This document shows positions 39,701 through 46,836 of a stretch of 64,000 bases of DNA, in pieces. Every line of letters starts with the position of its first letter. Position 1 is the first letter of the stretch. Source of the stretch: Mucilaginibacter sabulilitoris. Its GTDB lineage: Bacteria > Bacteroidota > Bacteroidia > Sphingobacteriales > Sphingobacteriaceae. The position numbers and the translations under genes were made by a program. The notes below the pieces were generated by a model that was given only the letters and a program-made list of their open reading frames with translations, made no database searches and was not told the DNA's origin. The stretch lies in contig NZ_CP139558.1 of the NCBI RefSeq assembly GCF_034262375.1, positions 6,138,001-6,202,000 on the forward strand, in the 5' to 3' direction.

Positions 39701-41343
39701 CCGAAGGGCAAAGGATACGGAAAGTCGTAGTTAAAAACAATATAACTGAAGAAAGGCTATACCTGGGGGAAATTGAAATATTCACCCAAACCGTTAATAA
39801 TACGGTAGCACTGGAACGGGAAACAATGCATTTGATGGACGGAACCAGACGTGTAGCCCTGGTAGACACGCTGATCTCCGATGCCGCCAATAGCCCTAAA
39901 ACTCCACTAATCCGGTATCAGCTCTCCAACCACCTCGGTACAGCTTGTCTTGAACTGGATGCCGCTGCAAATATTATTTCTTATGAAGAATATTATCCCT
40001 TTGGCAGCTCCAGCTACGTAGCTACGGGAAATAGTGTGGAAGTACCTGCTAAGCGTTACCGTTACACCGGCAAAGAAAGGGATGGGGAAAGCGGTTTATA
40101 CTATCACGGTTCCAGGTACTATGCACCATGGCTTGCCCGATGGACGGCGGCTGATCCAACGGGCACGAGTGACGGAGTGAACGTTTATATTTACGCTAAA
40201 AACAACCCGATATTATTTTTAGACCCAACCGGGAATAGCTCATCAGGGGATGACGAAAAACCGAGTCAGGTGTTAGATCTCCTGAGTAAATTTGGCGTTG
40301 GGACCGATAAGGGAAGTGATGACAGTCCGGGGTTTTTCCAAAGCATTTTAGATACTTTCAGCGAAATTGGCAAAGGCATAGCGAATGCTGTAAGCAGTGC
40401 GGCCAATTGGATAGCTGGCGCTGCCAGCACAGCCTGGAACTGGATAAAAGGGGCAGTTACCACTGCCGGAGAATGGGTAAAAGAAGCAGCAGTCACCGCC
40501 TGGAATTGGGCTAAGGGTGCAGTAAACACCGCCTGGAACTGGATAAAAGGCGCTGCCGTTACAGCCTGGAACGCAACAACATCAGCAATAAGTACCGCCT
40601 GGAACTGGGTTACCGGAGCAATAAGTACCGCCTGGAACTGGATAAAAGGTGCCGCCAGTACCGCCTGGAATTGGATAAAAGGCGCTGCCAGTACAGTGTG
40701 GCAAGGCATTAAAGCAGCCGCGAGATTTACCTGGAACTGGATCATAGCCCCTGTTATCAGGACAATTAGCAACACCCTTGTAGGAGCCGCGCTCGGGTTT
40801 TTGATTGGAGGATTACCCGGCGCTATTGCAGGTGGTGCCGTAGGTATGGTTTCCGGAGCTATACACGGATGGGCAATGGCCAGCGCGCATTCATATGATT
40901 GGTCGAGCGCGGGCGGCTGGGCGAGTTTTATTCTGGATAATACGTGGAGTGCCCCAAATTCGTTTATAGGTTCATTATGGGCTTCCATCAATATATTCAG
41001 AAGCCCTATTGATAAGAAAAGCAAGGATTCAAATGCGTTGGTATTTACAAATGGCTTGATTCCTGGTTACGCCACTACGTTTGGGAATGTCATAGCCGGT
41101 ACTAATCCTTTAGATCATGAATTAAGTCATACCCTTCAAGCCAGGATATTCGGCCCCACATTTTATCCTTTAATGGCTGCGCATTACGTCATAAATACTG
41201 TTCTTCCATATTGGCTTTTGTATCATAAAAAACAATATCCTACCAAGCCAATTACCAGCTTCGGCCAATACTTTTCACGGGGGGTTTATCCGCACACCTG
41301 GGCCGAAGAATGGGGTTACAGTATTGAAGGGGAGCCACAATAA
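33784..41343 (+). CDS. TcB-TcC fusion with a new C-terminal effector domain
   Basis: 2519 aa. The SpvB-type N-domain starts at ISLPKGGGALKNIDEKFQVN (about 22-41), followed by beta-propeller repeats with Asp-rich loops (DLNGDGIPEVV near 537, DMSGDGMTDVV near 596, DINGTGTTDII near 652), TcdB mid domains (YYYLADKKAGTPWVTRLPFP near 762), then Rhs/YD repeats building the cocoon. The Rhs core is at RYRYTGKERDGESGLYYHG (2091 on), with Arg2119, Asp2124 and Asp2130 placed like the autoprotease residues of TcC, ending at FLDPTG (2150). Residues 2151-2519 are the releasable effector: eleven 11-residue repeats like TAWNWIKGAAS (about 2205-2325), a Gly-rich hydrophobic hairpin (about 2330-2365), and HELSH at 2445-2449, a zinc-protease HExxH. 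I do not recognise this effector as a known Tc toxin. Confidence 0.9.
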   Translation: MKTSDNNGANDKKTGGDNKLQIPSISLPKGGGALKNIDEKFQVNAVNGTASFSIALPFSKTRGEFIPAISLNYNSGSGNGPYGQGWHLDYASIQRKTDQMLPNYQDADDGDVFMFSGAEDLVPELKQDASGNWVSTAFTSSDGYQIKTYRPRIESGFSRIEQIRPAGSTAFYWKVTSRNNIATFYGRSAAARIADPANPDRIFSWLPEISYDDKGNCIEWGYINEDFKNVPDAIFETNRLNNKAPCTSTYIKRIKYGNKLPYYPAPDQPYDPPAPADLQYFFETVFDYGDHNVAAPAPAVQQNWPCRTEPFSNYKPGFEIRTYRLCQRVLFFHNFKELGDGVIPSPCLVRSIDFSYRIFGNAAVTSSDQLNSEVDYIISIAQTGYLKNSAGGYDKKSMPPVAFDYQELNWNTQLQSIDPDNIVNAPAGITGTYQWVDLWNEGVAGILLEQSDGWYYKSNLGDGKFTVMQQAISKPSFNGLSDGSLQLQDLDADGRKFAVSKRGAVKGYFELADTNAWEPFQPFTSYPNINFNDPSTRLIDLNGDGIPEVVISDENVFTWYPNYGTKGYQQAQTSSKLYDQEDGTSIMFRDPDQCLFLADMSGDGMTDVVRIRNGEVCYWPNLGYGRFGAKVSMAGAPTFDHQDTFNPVYLQLADINGTGTTDIIYRGRDHVKIWLNRSGNALTEPVVINALPAIENPDSLSVIDLLGNGTACLVWSSPLAGNINAPLKYIDLMGGNKPYIMKGYKNNFGKQVSWNYKSSTYYYLADKKAGTPWVTRLPFPVQCISDTTTSDDITQTKQTCKYAYHHGFYDHQEKEFRGFGMVEQADADSFEDYILGQGNLVTEKTLFQMPVLTKTWYHPGAFAAENSILTKFSAEYFQNPDFAEHHVLEPIIPSGLTLQANREAYRACKGNILRQEVYGLDDSALATIPYSVAEHNIQIRLLQEVNDNRNATFLVIEGEAITYHYERNTSDPRVTHSLTLDTDELGNTLQVASIAYPRQVQDPSLPAAVAAGQQKQYIIYSVSQFSNDCFDPAYYRLRICTDAQSYELTGIKPAKGYFTVDELKTGFANAAIIPYEAVATESIQKRLIGHQRQLFLANNTTTPLPLGKIESLGLLFEAYRKAFTPSLLTSLYGNLATPAELTGYLTKGHYLLSDKYKQNSLYPQTDANGEWWIPSGKTGFNADPRASFYLPVKFFDPVGNNISVTYYEDYNLLISKTTDGVENTISVDQFDWRVLSPQIIRDSNNNKSAVRFDILGYIAGSAIMGKGDEADDFENFSTNISDPETLAFFTDPETNGPGLLKNASSRFVYDFSVTPVRVGTIVRETHAKQAISDAKPSPLQYSFEYSDGEGRVVLKKIQAEPGEAKQLNAANEVTTVQTGQKLRWIGNGRAVLNNKGKPIKQFQPYFSVTPAYENDNQLVAIGTSPVLYYDPPGRLIKSEFPNGTFSKTKWDAWQQLSYDPNDTVENSDWYAERTTGSLKANLLENGAAQKADMHHDTPVQVYLDSLGRSFYATAHNRFKDHKTGQIVNEFYDTHTVLDAQGHELLVIDARGNNVVGYKYDMSGCKATLNSMDSSSRWVLNNCMGKPLYAWDSKGQQFETEYDAIHRPKQSTVKKDGQAIIVFEKFVYGEGQANDLVNNLRGQLYQHFDQAGLTTSQQVDFKGNLLIRTLQLTQEFKTAINWGSNPALQPDIYTSQTFFDALNRPVKQITPHKDPALANTMVPVYGESGMVRAVNVFLKGSAQAATFVKNIAYDEKGQRIHIQYGNDTVTNYTYDEHSFRITRLVTTRKSGADILQDLNYTYDPVGNITHLQDNAQDTFFFANKKVDPDGDYTYDAVYRLTEALGREQMAQQLTPDPYDSFRTNFIQPGDGNGMQTYKQQLTYDPVGNLLQMNNVGGWNRQYTYAANSNRLLTAPSSNPAVAQSPFNYDEHGNMLNMPHLPQIDWNFKDQLSHLNILASAENNQSQQCWYVYNAEGQRIRKVVVKNNITEERLYLGEIEIFTQTVNNTVALERETMHLMDGTRRVALVDTLISDAANSPKTPLIRYQLSNHLGTACLELDAAANIISYEEYYPFGSSSYVATGNSVEVPAKRYRYTGKERDGESGLYYHGSRYYAPWLARWTAADPTGTSDGVNVYIYAKNNPILFLDPTGNSSSGDDEKPSQVLDLLSKFGVGTDKGSDDSPGFFQSILDTFSEIGKGIANAVSSAANWIAGAASTAWNWIKGAVTTAGEWVKEAAVTAWNWAKGAVNTAWNWIKGAAVTAWNATTSAISTAWNWVTGAISTAWNWIKGAASTAWNWIKGAASTVWQGIKAAARFTWNWIIAPVIRTISNTLVGAALGFLIGGLPGAIAGGAVGMVSGAIHGWAMASAHSYDWSSAGGWASFILDNTWSAPNSFIGSLWASINIFRSPIDKKSKDSNALVFTNGLIPGYATTFGNVIAGTNPLDHELSHTLQARIFGPTFYPLMAAHYVINTVLPYWLLYHKKQYPTKPITSFGQYFSRGVYPHTWAEEWGYSIEGEPQ
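40396..40758 (+). repeat. 33-bp tandem coding repeat (11 units)
   Basis: Eleven imperfect 33-bp units inside the TcBC gene, each giving an 11-residue element of the type TAWNWIKGAAS. The best-conserved units are adjacent in the middle and end of the array, which implies expansion by unequal crossing-over or slippage. The period of 11 residues equals three helical turns, so Trp residues align on one face. Confidence 0.9.
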
Positions 41344-41419
41344 AAGTGACGGAATTATGGAGCCGGCTCATTTTAAAGCGGCCAATAATAAGTTCAAGTG
41401 GAACGAAAAGCTATCATTT

Positions 41420-41469
41420 AAACTCAAACCCACCTATTTCCTAAAAATAGGTGGGTTTGAGTTTCTTTA
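41420..41469 (+). terminator. Strong terminator closing the Tc locus
   Basis: A 20-bp perfect stem (arms 41420-41439 and 41445-41464) with a 5-nt loop CCTAA. The arms begin and end with A/T runs, so it can act in both directions. It insulates the toxin operon from the sigma-factor gene downstream. Confidence 0.9.
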
Positions 41470-41570
41470 ACAATCAATTCGAATACCGTATAAGTTATTA
41501 TGCGGCCAGCGACGGTAATAATCCAAGATATAGTTTATCCTGACCTAACATTCAGTTAAAGATGTAGGTT

Positions 41571-41578
41571 TAAGTTTG
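41571..41578 (+). promoter_or_regulatory. Perfect -7 box TAAGTTTG just before the sigma-factor ATG
   Basis: TAAGTTTG is an exact match to the Bacteroidota -7 consensus TAnnTTTG. Only 4 nt separate it from the ATG at 41583, so transcription would begin at or next to the start codon and give a leaderless message. No good -33 element was found. Confidence 0.45.
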
Positions 41579-41582
41579 CCAC

Positions 41583-42188
41583 ATGATAAATGGCAGGTTT
41601 ATTTCCGATGTTGATTTACTAAGCCAAATTCAATCTGATGATGAACAGGCTTTGCTGGTATTGATGCAGAAATATGACCGCAGTCTTTTTCGCTATATCC
41701 GTTCTAAAACAAACTCACTTGAAAGTGCTGAGGAAGCTGTGCAGGATATTTTTATATCACTCTGGAATAATCGCCACAGTATAGTGATCAATGATAGTCT
41801 GTCCCCATATTTGTTCAAATCGGCAAAGCATAAAGTAATTGATTTTTATATCGCCAACAGTAAAAACATCACTTGTCATGATATTTTGTTGCCGGAATAT
41901 GATCACCTCACTGTCCCTTCTGCAGAAAACCTGATTATTGATTTAGAGCTTAACGACTGGCTGTCGGGCGAAGTAAATAAAATGCCTGACAATATCCGGA
42001 ATGTATTTCGCCTAAGCCGCATCGAACAGCTACCGGTAAAAGAAATTGCCAGTAAACTATCCCTGTCTGAACAAACCGTTAAAAACAATCTCTCTATTGC
42101 ACTGAAGCGTTTGCATGCCCGCTTACAACGAATGGAAAGCATTAGTATGTTGTTGGTAGCTTTTAAGATTTTTTTTTATTTTAAATAG
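41583..42188 (+). CDS. ECF sigma factor, FecI-like (second locus)
   Basis: 201 aa. Region 2 is visible in DEQALLVLMQKYDRSLFRYI and AEEAVQDIFISLWNNR, region 4 in KMPDNIRNVFRLSRIEQLPV with the HTH IASKLSLSEQTVKNNLS. The hydrophobic tail (MLLVAFKIFFYF) is again typical. It should be held by the FecR encoded 93-99 bp downstream and direct transcription of the SusC/SusD pair after it. The promoter box lies so close that the message may be leaderless. Confidence 0.93.
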   Translation: MINGRFISDVDLLSQIQSDDEQALLVLMQKYDRSLFRYIRSKTNSLESAEEAVQDIFISLWNNRHSIVINDSLSPYLFKSAKHKVIDFYIANSKNITCHDILLPEYDHLTVPSAENLIIDLELNDWLSGEVNKMPDNIRNVFRLSRIEQLPVKEIASKLSLSEQTVKNNLSIALKRLHARLQRMESISMLLVAFKIFFYFK

Positions 42189-42287
42189 TTCAGGTATCCA
42201 TCCTATAATTAGATAACCATTAATTTAATAAACAATTGATAATTATTTAACGGTACTAATTTCAATAAACGCCGATTATAGGTGCAG

Positions 42288-43268
42288 ATGAACACAAACA
42301 AATCTGCAACTATTAAATTATTATTGCAAAAGTACAAGGCAGGCCAGTGTACGCCAGATGAGCAAGCCCGCGTTGAAGCCTGGCTGCAACGGTTGGGCGA
42401 CGAAAGCCAGACAAACGTAACCGATATTCAGGAACAACGCGTACTGCGCAGGATCCGGAAAGGGGTTTTAAGTAATATTAAACCATCCGCCAAGCCGGTA
42501 AGGTTAGGCTTATTGCAGTACATTAAAATAGCAGCCGCGTTGCTATTAATCCCAATTGGTATTGTGCTTTACTCAAAATACAATAAGCCAAATCAACAGG
42601 CGCTGCAGCAATATTCTACCGCCCGGGGCGAAAGAAAAACGCTCATTCTGCCCGATAGTACCATCGTTGTGCTTAATTCTTCGTCTGTTTTAACCATCGG
42701 CAATGAATTTAACCAAACTATCCGTAATGTGTCATTAACAGGTGAGGGTTATTTTCACGTTAAGCATAATGCCTCAAAACCTTTTATTGTAACCACCGGG
42801 AAGTTGCAAACCCGTGTACTGGGTACCCAATTCAATGTGCATGCATACGCTAACGAGGATGATTATAAAATTGCAGTTGTTGACGGCCGTGTAAGGGTAA
42901 GCGAAAGTCGTTCTTCCCAAAATATTATTCCTTTAGGAAAAGTACTTACCCGTAATTTTATGCTTACCTACAGCCAAAAAACGCATAAGCATATCATTAC
43001 AACGGCCAATGCCGATAAGCTCAGTGCCTGGCAGCGCGGCGAACTTTATTTTGAAGACGCGTCCATATCGGAGATTGCATTTACGCTTTCCAGGACTTAC
43101 AATATCAATGTACAACTTGCCAGCAAGCCCGGCCATGAATACAGATATACTATAGGTTTTAACCGGCAGCCAATAGAAAAAGTGCTGCGTGTACTCAGTG
43201 AACTTACCAGTATTACCTATCAATTAAACCCCAATCAAGTCATTATTAACTCAAAAAATTGTCATTAA
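42288..43268 (+). CDS. FecR-family anti-sigma factor (second locus)
   Basis: 326 aa from the ATG at 42288, chosen over the GTG at 42282 because AGG lies five bases before it. The N-terminal cytoplasmic part is short (MNTNKSATIKLLLQKYKAG), a membrane segment is near residues 80-98 (YIKIAAALLLIPIGIVLY), and the periplasmic part has the FecR domain (TARGERKTLILPDSTIVVLN, GEGYFHVKHNASKPFIVTT) and a C-terminal DUF4974-type domain. It couples the STN domain of the receptor at 43397 to the sigma factor at 41583. Confidence 0.92.
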   Translation: MNTNKSATIKLLLQKYKAGQCTPDEQARVEAWLQRLGDESQTNVTDIQEQRVLRRIRKGVLSNIKPSAKPVRLGLLQYIKIAAALLLIPIGIVLYSKYNKPNQQALQQYSTARGERKTLILPDSTIVVLNSSSVLTIGNEFNQTIRNVSLTGEGYFHVKHNASKPFIVTTGKLQTRVLGTQFNVHAYANEDDYKIAVVDGRVRVSESRSSQNIIPLGKVLTRNFMLTYSQKTHKHIITTANADKLSAWQRGELYFEDASISEIAFTLSRTYNINVQLASKPGHEYRYTIGFNRQPIEKVLRVLSELTSITYQLNPNQVIINSKNCH

Positions 43269-43295
43269 CCTATGCAATAACCCCTAAACAAAAAA

Positions 43296-43322
43296 CAGGC
43301 AGGTGCGCTAACACCCGGCCTG
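43296..43322 (+). promoter_or_regulatory. Stem-loop in the leader of the second STN-susC
   Basis: CAGG-CA-GGTG pairs with CACC-CGG-CCTG around loop CGCTAA, 75 nt before the susC start. It is followed at 43330-43343 by a second small hairpin, GCTGCT-GA-AGCAGC. The position and the outer CAGG/CCTG pairing match the element at 13642-13666, while the inner pairs differ, as expected for a structure kept by selection rather than by sequence. Confidence 0.55.
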
Positions 43323-43396
43323 CTCAATGGCTGCTGAAGCAGCAGACCATGTCATTTCATCGATTCTTTTTATCACAGTAAAATAACTCTATAAAA

Positions 43397-46300
43397 ATGG
43401 GAAATCTATATCATATATTTTCTTTAAAAAAACATATAAAATGGCTTGCAACCTACTGCATTACGGTATTGGTTATTATGCTTTGCAATATGCCGTCATT
43501 TTCGGCATCGGCACAAACCATGAATACAGTACGTATCAGTCTAACAGCCAAAAACTTAAGCATCAAAAATGTTTTCAGGCTGATCGAAGAAAAAACCTCT
43601 TTTAAAATAGGTTACAACTCCACCAGTTTTGATGCAAACAAAGAAATTTCTATATCGGCCAACAATGAGCTGTTGATCGATGTGTTGAAAGAACTCATCA
43701 AAGGTTACAAAGGCAATATCAGGCAGGTTGATGAAGAGCATATATTATTACAGGTTGAAAAACAACAGCCGGTAGTAAAAACCAAACAAAAAGAGCTGGT
43801 GGTAAAGGCCATCACCGTTACAGGCAAGGTAACCGACGAAAGAGGCGAAGCCCTGATAGGAGTCAGCGTTGCTGTAAAAGGAACAGGAACAGGCACCATG
43901 ACCGATGCTGAAGGTAAATACTCCCTGAGTACCGACGAGAGCTCGATAATGGTTTTTAAATATATTGGTTATGACAGCCAGGAGATCGCGGTAAAGGGTC
44001 AGCAGAATATTGACGTTGTTTTAAAAGCCAACAGCCAGTCGTTAAAAGAAGTGGTAGTAGTAGGGTACGGTACGCAAACCCGTTCTTCCATAACAGGAGC
44101 CGTATCAAGCGTTGGTTTGGATAAAGTGAGTTCACGCTCATTCAATAACCTGCAGGAAGCCTTACAGGGTAAAGCAGCTGGTGTGGTAGTGAATAATAAT
44201 GGCGGCGACCCAACCGATGTACCCCAGGTAAATATCCGCGGTCTGGGTGGTATCAATGGCGAACAGCCCCTGTATGTTATCGATGGTTCGGTTTTTTACC
44301 CGGGCACGCCTGTGGTTAATCCTAATGATGTAGAATCTATTTCGGTATTGAAAGATGCTTCGGCAGCTATTTATGGTGCCCGTGCATCTGGCGGTGTTAT
44401 CCTCATCACTACTAAAAAAGGTACCAAAGGCAAAATGAATATCTCTTTTGATGCCAAACAAGGTTTCGCGAATGCCTGGAGAAAACTGGAGGCATTGGAT
44501 GCCAAAGAGTATGCTGATGTATACAATACTGCTGCTGATAATGCTGGCAAGCCACGCCTCCCGGCTTTTGATGCTACCAAATATCCCGACGGACAAATAA
44601 CCCGTACCAACTGGGTTGATGCCGTATTTAGAACAGGGCATACCCAGGATTATAATGTGAACTTGAACGGTGGTAACGATAAATCCAACTACTTTATGAG
44701 TTTTAATTATCGCAAAGGAACGGGTACATTATTGAATACCTATTCTGAGCGCTACGCTTATCGTATCAATTCTACCCATCAGTTGAATAACTGGTTAAAA
44801 GTTGGCGAAAATTTATCTTACACTTATTCTGATGGCCGTGGCACCAATACTTTCAGCGGTTATACCGGCGCTATCCAGGCTGCTATATTTTATCCGCCAA
44901 GCATTGCGGTGCGTACACCATCGGGCGCTTACTCAGGTTTGCCTATTGACTACGCCGGTTCATATGGCGACGTCGTAAACCCGGTTGCCAACCTGGAACG
45001 TATTGACACCAGTAACCCGGTAAATACCATTATTGCTAACCCATATTTTGAAGCCAGTATTATTCCCGGCCTTAAATTCAGGTCGAACTATTCGGTTACC
45101 AAAAGCTTCTATTATTTTAAAAGGTTTACACCCATAGTGCCCGAGGTTGGTAAACCCAGTTTTACCAATACCCTGGATGAAACATCAGCACAGGACAACC
45201 GTTTCCTGATGGAGCAAACCTTAAACTATAAAAAATCACTTGGCAAGAACAACCTGGATGTACTGGCAGGTTATACTTATCAGAAAAACAGCAGCACGGG
45301 ACTGTCGGCTTCACTTTCAGGTTTTAGCAATGAAGATCCCCTGTTCCGCTATTTTGTTAATGGTACTGGCACTCCGGTTAGGCCCGACGATAGTGAGGCG
45401 CAAATCGGTAATATCCCCAACATTGCCCGTGAAGAAGCTTTGATCTCATACCTTGCCCGTGTTAATTATGATTACGATGGTAAATACCTGTTATCATTTA
45501 CCGGTCGCAGGGACGGTTCATCGTTGGTGGCATCTCAGAACAAGTTCAAAAACTACGGTTCGGTGTCGGCCGGGTGGGTAGTAAGCCGCGAGGATTTTAT
45601 GCAAAAACTAACCTGGCTGAGCAATTTAAAGATCAGAGGAAGCTATGGCGTGCTGGGTAATTTATCAACTGTTAAAAATACGGCTGTGAGTCCTCCACTT
45701 AACGTAGGTAATATCTATTTAGGCTCGGACCCCGCCCTGTTACCTGGCTATTATGCTTATGACAGAGCCAACCCTGATTTGACCTGGGCTCAATCCAAAC
45801 AAACCGATATAGGTTTGGATCTGGGTTTCCTGAACGAACGGATCACCTTAACTGCCGACTACTTTGTTAAAAAAACTGAAAAGATGCTCATGTCCATACC
45901 TGCAGGTATAGGATTAGGTAATATATGGGTTAATGGCGGTGATGCACAGGATAAGGGTATTGAAGTGAGCCTGGGTTATAACAGCGATCCCCAAAAGGCA
46001 TTCCGTTATGGTATCAACGCCAACGTTAGCACACTCACCAATAAATTACTGTCTTTACCTAATGGCAATACCACCATCCCTGGTGTAAGCCCGAGTGTGC
46101 GTGGTTTGCTGGCTCCTGCCTGGGTGCAGGTTGGTCAGCCCTTGTATTCTTACTACTCCATCAAAACCAACGGTTTGTTCCAGAGTCAGGCAGAGGTGGA
46201 TGCTTATAAAGACCCGAACGGACAGCTTATTCAACCCAATGCCAAGCCAGGCGATATTCGTTTTGTTGATGCCAATGGCGATGGTAAAATTAATGATAGC

Positions 46301-46825
46301 GACCGTCAATTCCTGGGTAGCGCGTACCCTAAATTTACCTATGGCCTGAGCCTGAACGCCAGCTACAAAGGTTTTGATTTGAACATTTTCCTGCAAGGCG
46401 TACAGGGCAACAAGCTGTACAATGCCTTAAAATACACCAGTTTAAACGCCGGTGGTCTTGGCCAGAACTACAACCTGCTGAAAGATGTGCTGAATGCCTG
46501 GACTCCGCAGCATACCAATACTACTATTCCGCGTGTAACGGCCAGCGATGCCAACGGTAACTTTGGTACCAACTCCGATTTTTATATCGAGAACGGCTCA
46601 TACCTGCGCTTTAAGAACGTAACCCTGGGTTATACCTTCTCGCCATCGGTGTTAACCCGTGCCGGTATCAGCAGCCTGCGTGTATATGCTACATCAAACA
46701 ACCTGTTCACCGTAACCAAATACAAAGGTTTTGATCCGGAAGTTGGCTTTGATAACTACGGTATCGATGTGGGCCGTTACCCGCAATCGCGCTCATTTAT
46801 TTTCGGTATCAATTTAAATCTGTAA
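43397..46825 (+). CDS. STN-domain SusC-family receptor (second signalling type)
   Basis: 1142 aa. The signal sequence runs to about SFSASAQ. STN domain about residues 45-100 (VRISLTAKNLSIKNVFRLIE), carboxypeptidase-like sandwich about 140-215 (KAITVTGKVTDERGEALIGV), plug with VLKDASAAIYGARASGGV, and a barrel ending in FIFGINLNL. The 11-bp gap to SusD and the sigma/FecR pair upstream define a self-inducing uptake unit. No glycoside hydrolase lies beside it, so its substrate may be processed by enzymes encoded elsewhere. Confidence 0.95.
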   Translation: MGNLYHIFSLKKHIKWLATYCITVLVIMLCNMPSFSASAQTMNTVRISLTAKNLSIKNVFRLIEEKTSFKIGYNSTSFDANKEISISANNELLIDVLKELIKGYKGNIRQVDEEHILLQVEKQQPVVKTKQKELVVKAITVTGKVTDERGEALIGVSVAVKGTGTGTMTDAEGKYSLSTDESSIMVFKYIGYDSQEIAVKGQQNIDVVLKANSQSLKEVVVVGYGTQTRSSITGAVSSVGLDKVSSRSFNNLQEALQGKAAGVVVNNNGGDPTDVPQVNIRGLGGINGEQPLYVIDGSVFYPGTPVVNPNDVESISVLKDASAAIYGARASGGVILITTKKGTKGKMNISFDAKQGFANAWRKLEALDAKEYADVYNTAADNAGKPRLPAFDATKYPDGQITRTNWVDAVFRTGHTQDYNVNLNGGNDKSNYFMSFNYRKGTGTLLNTYSERYAYRINSTHQLNNWLKVGENLSYTYSDGRGTNTFSGYTGAIQAAIFYPPSIAVRTPSGAYSGLPIDYAGSYGDVVNPVANLERIDTSNPVNTIIANPYFEASIIPGLKFRSNYSVTKSFYYFKRFTPIVPEVGKPSFTNTLDETSAQDNRFLMEQTLNYKKSLGKNNLDVLAGYTYQKNSSTGLSASLSGFSNEDPLFRYFVNGTGTPVRPDDSEAQIGNIPNIAREEALISYLARVNYDYDGKYLLSFTGRRDGSSLVASQNKFKNYGSVSAGWVVSREDFMQKLTWLSNLKIRGSYGVLGNLSTVKNTAVSPPLNVGNIYLGSDPALLPGYYAYDRANPDLTWAQSKQTDIGLDLGFLNERITLTADYFVKKTEKMLMSIPAGIGLGNIWVNGGDAQDKGIEVSLGYNSDPQKAFRYGINANVSTLTNKLLSLPNGNTTIPGVSPSVRGLLAPAWVQVGQPLYSYYSIKTNGLFQSQAEVDAYKDPNGQLIQPNAKPGDIRFVDANGDGKINDSDRQFLGSAYPKFTYGLSLNASYKGFDLNIFLQGVQGNKLYNALKYTSLNAGGLGQNYNLLKDVLNAWTPQHTNTTIPRVTASDANGNFGTNSDFYIENGSYLRFKNVTLGYTFSPSVLTRAGISSLRVYATSNNLFTVTKYKGFDPEVGFDNYGIDVGRYPQSRSFIFGINLNL

Positions 46826-46836
46826 GTAAAGCAATC

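Noticed and set aside
40396..40758. Repeats with regular spacing that could suggest a CRISPR array or satellite
   Set aside because: The units are directly adjacent with no spacers and keep the reading frame of the toxin gene.
40266..41024. A long minus-strand frame of 252 codons opposite the TcBC tail
   Set aside because: It is the antisense of the 33-bp repeat, and its repeats mirror the TAWNWIKGA units. The plus frame is continuous with the whole TcBC gene.
44162..44641. Minus-strand frame of 159 codons opposite the second STN-SusC
   Set aside because: Antisense of the well-conserved SusC plug region with no family features.
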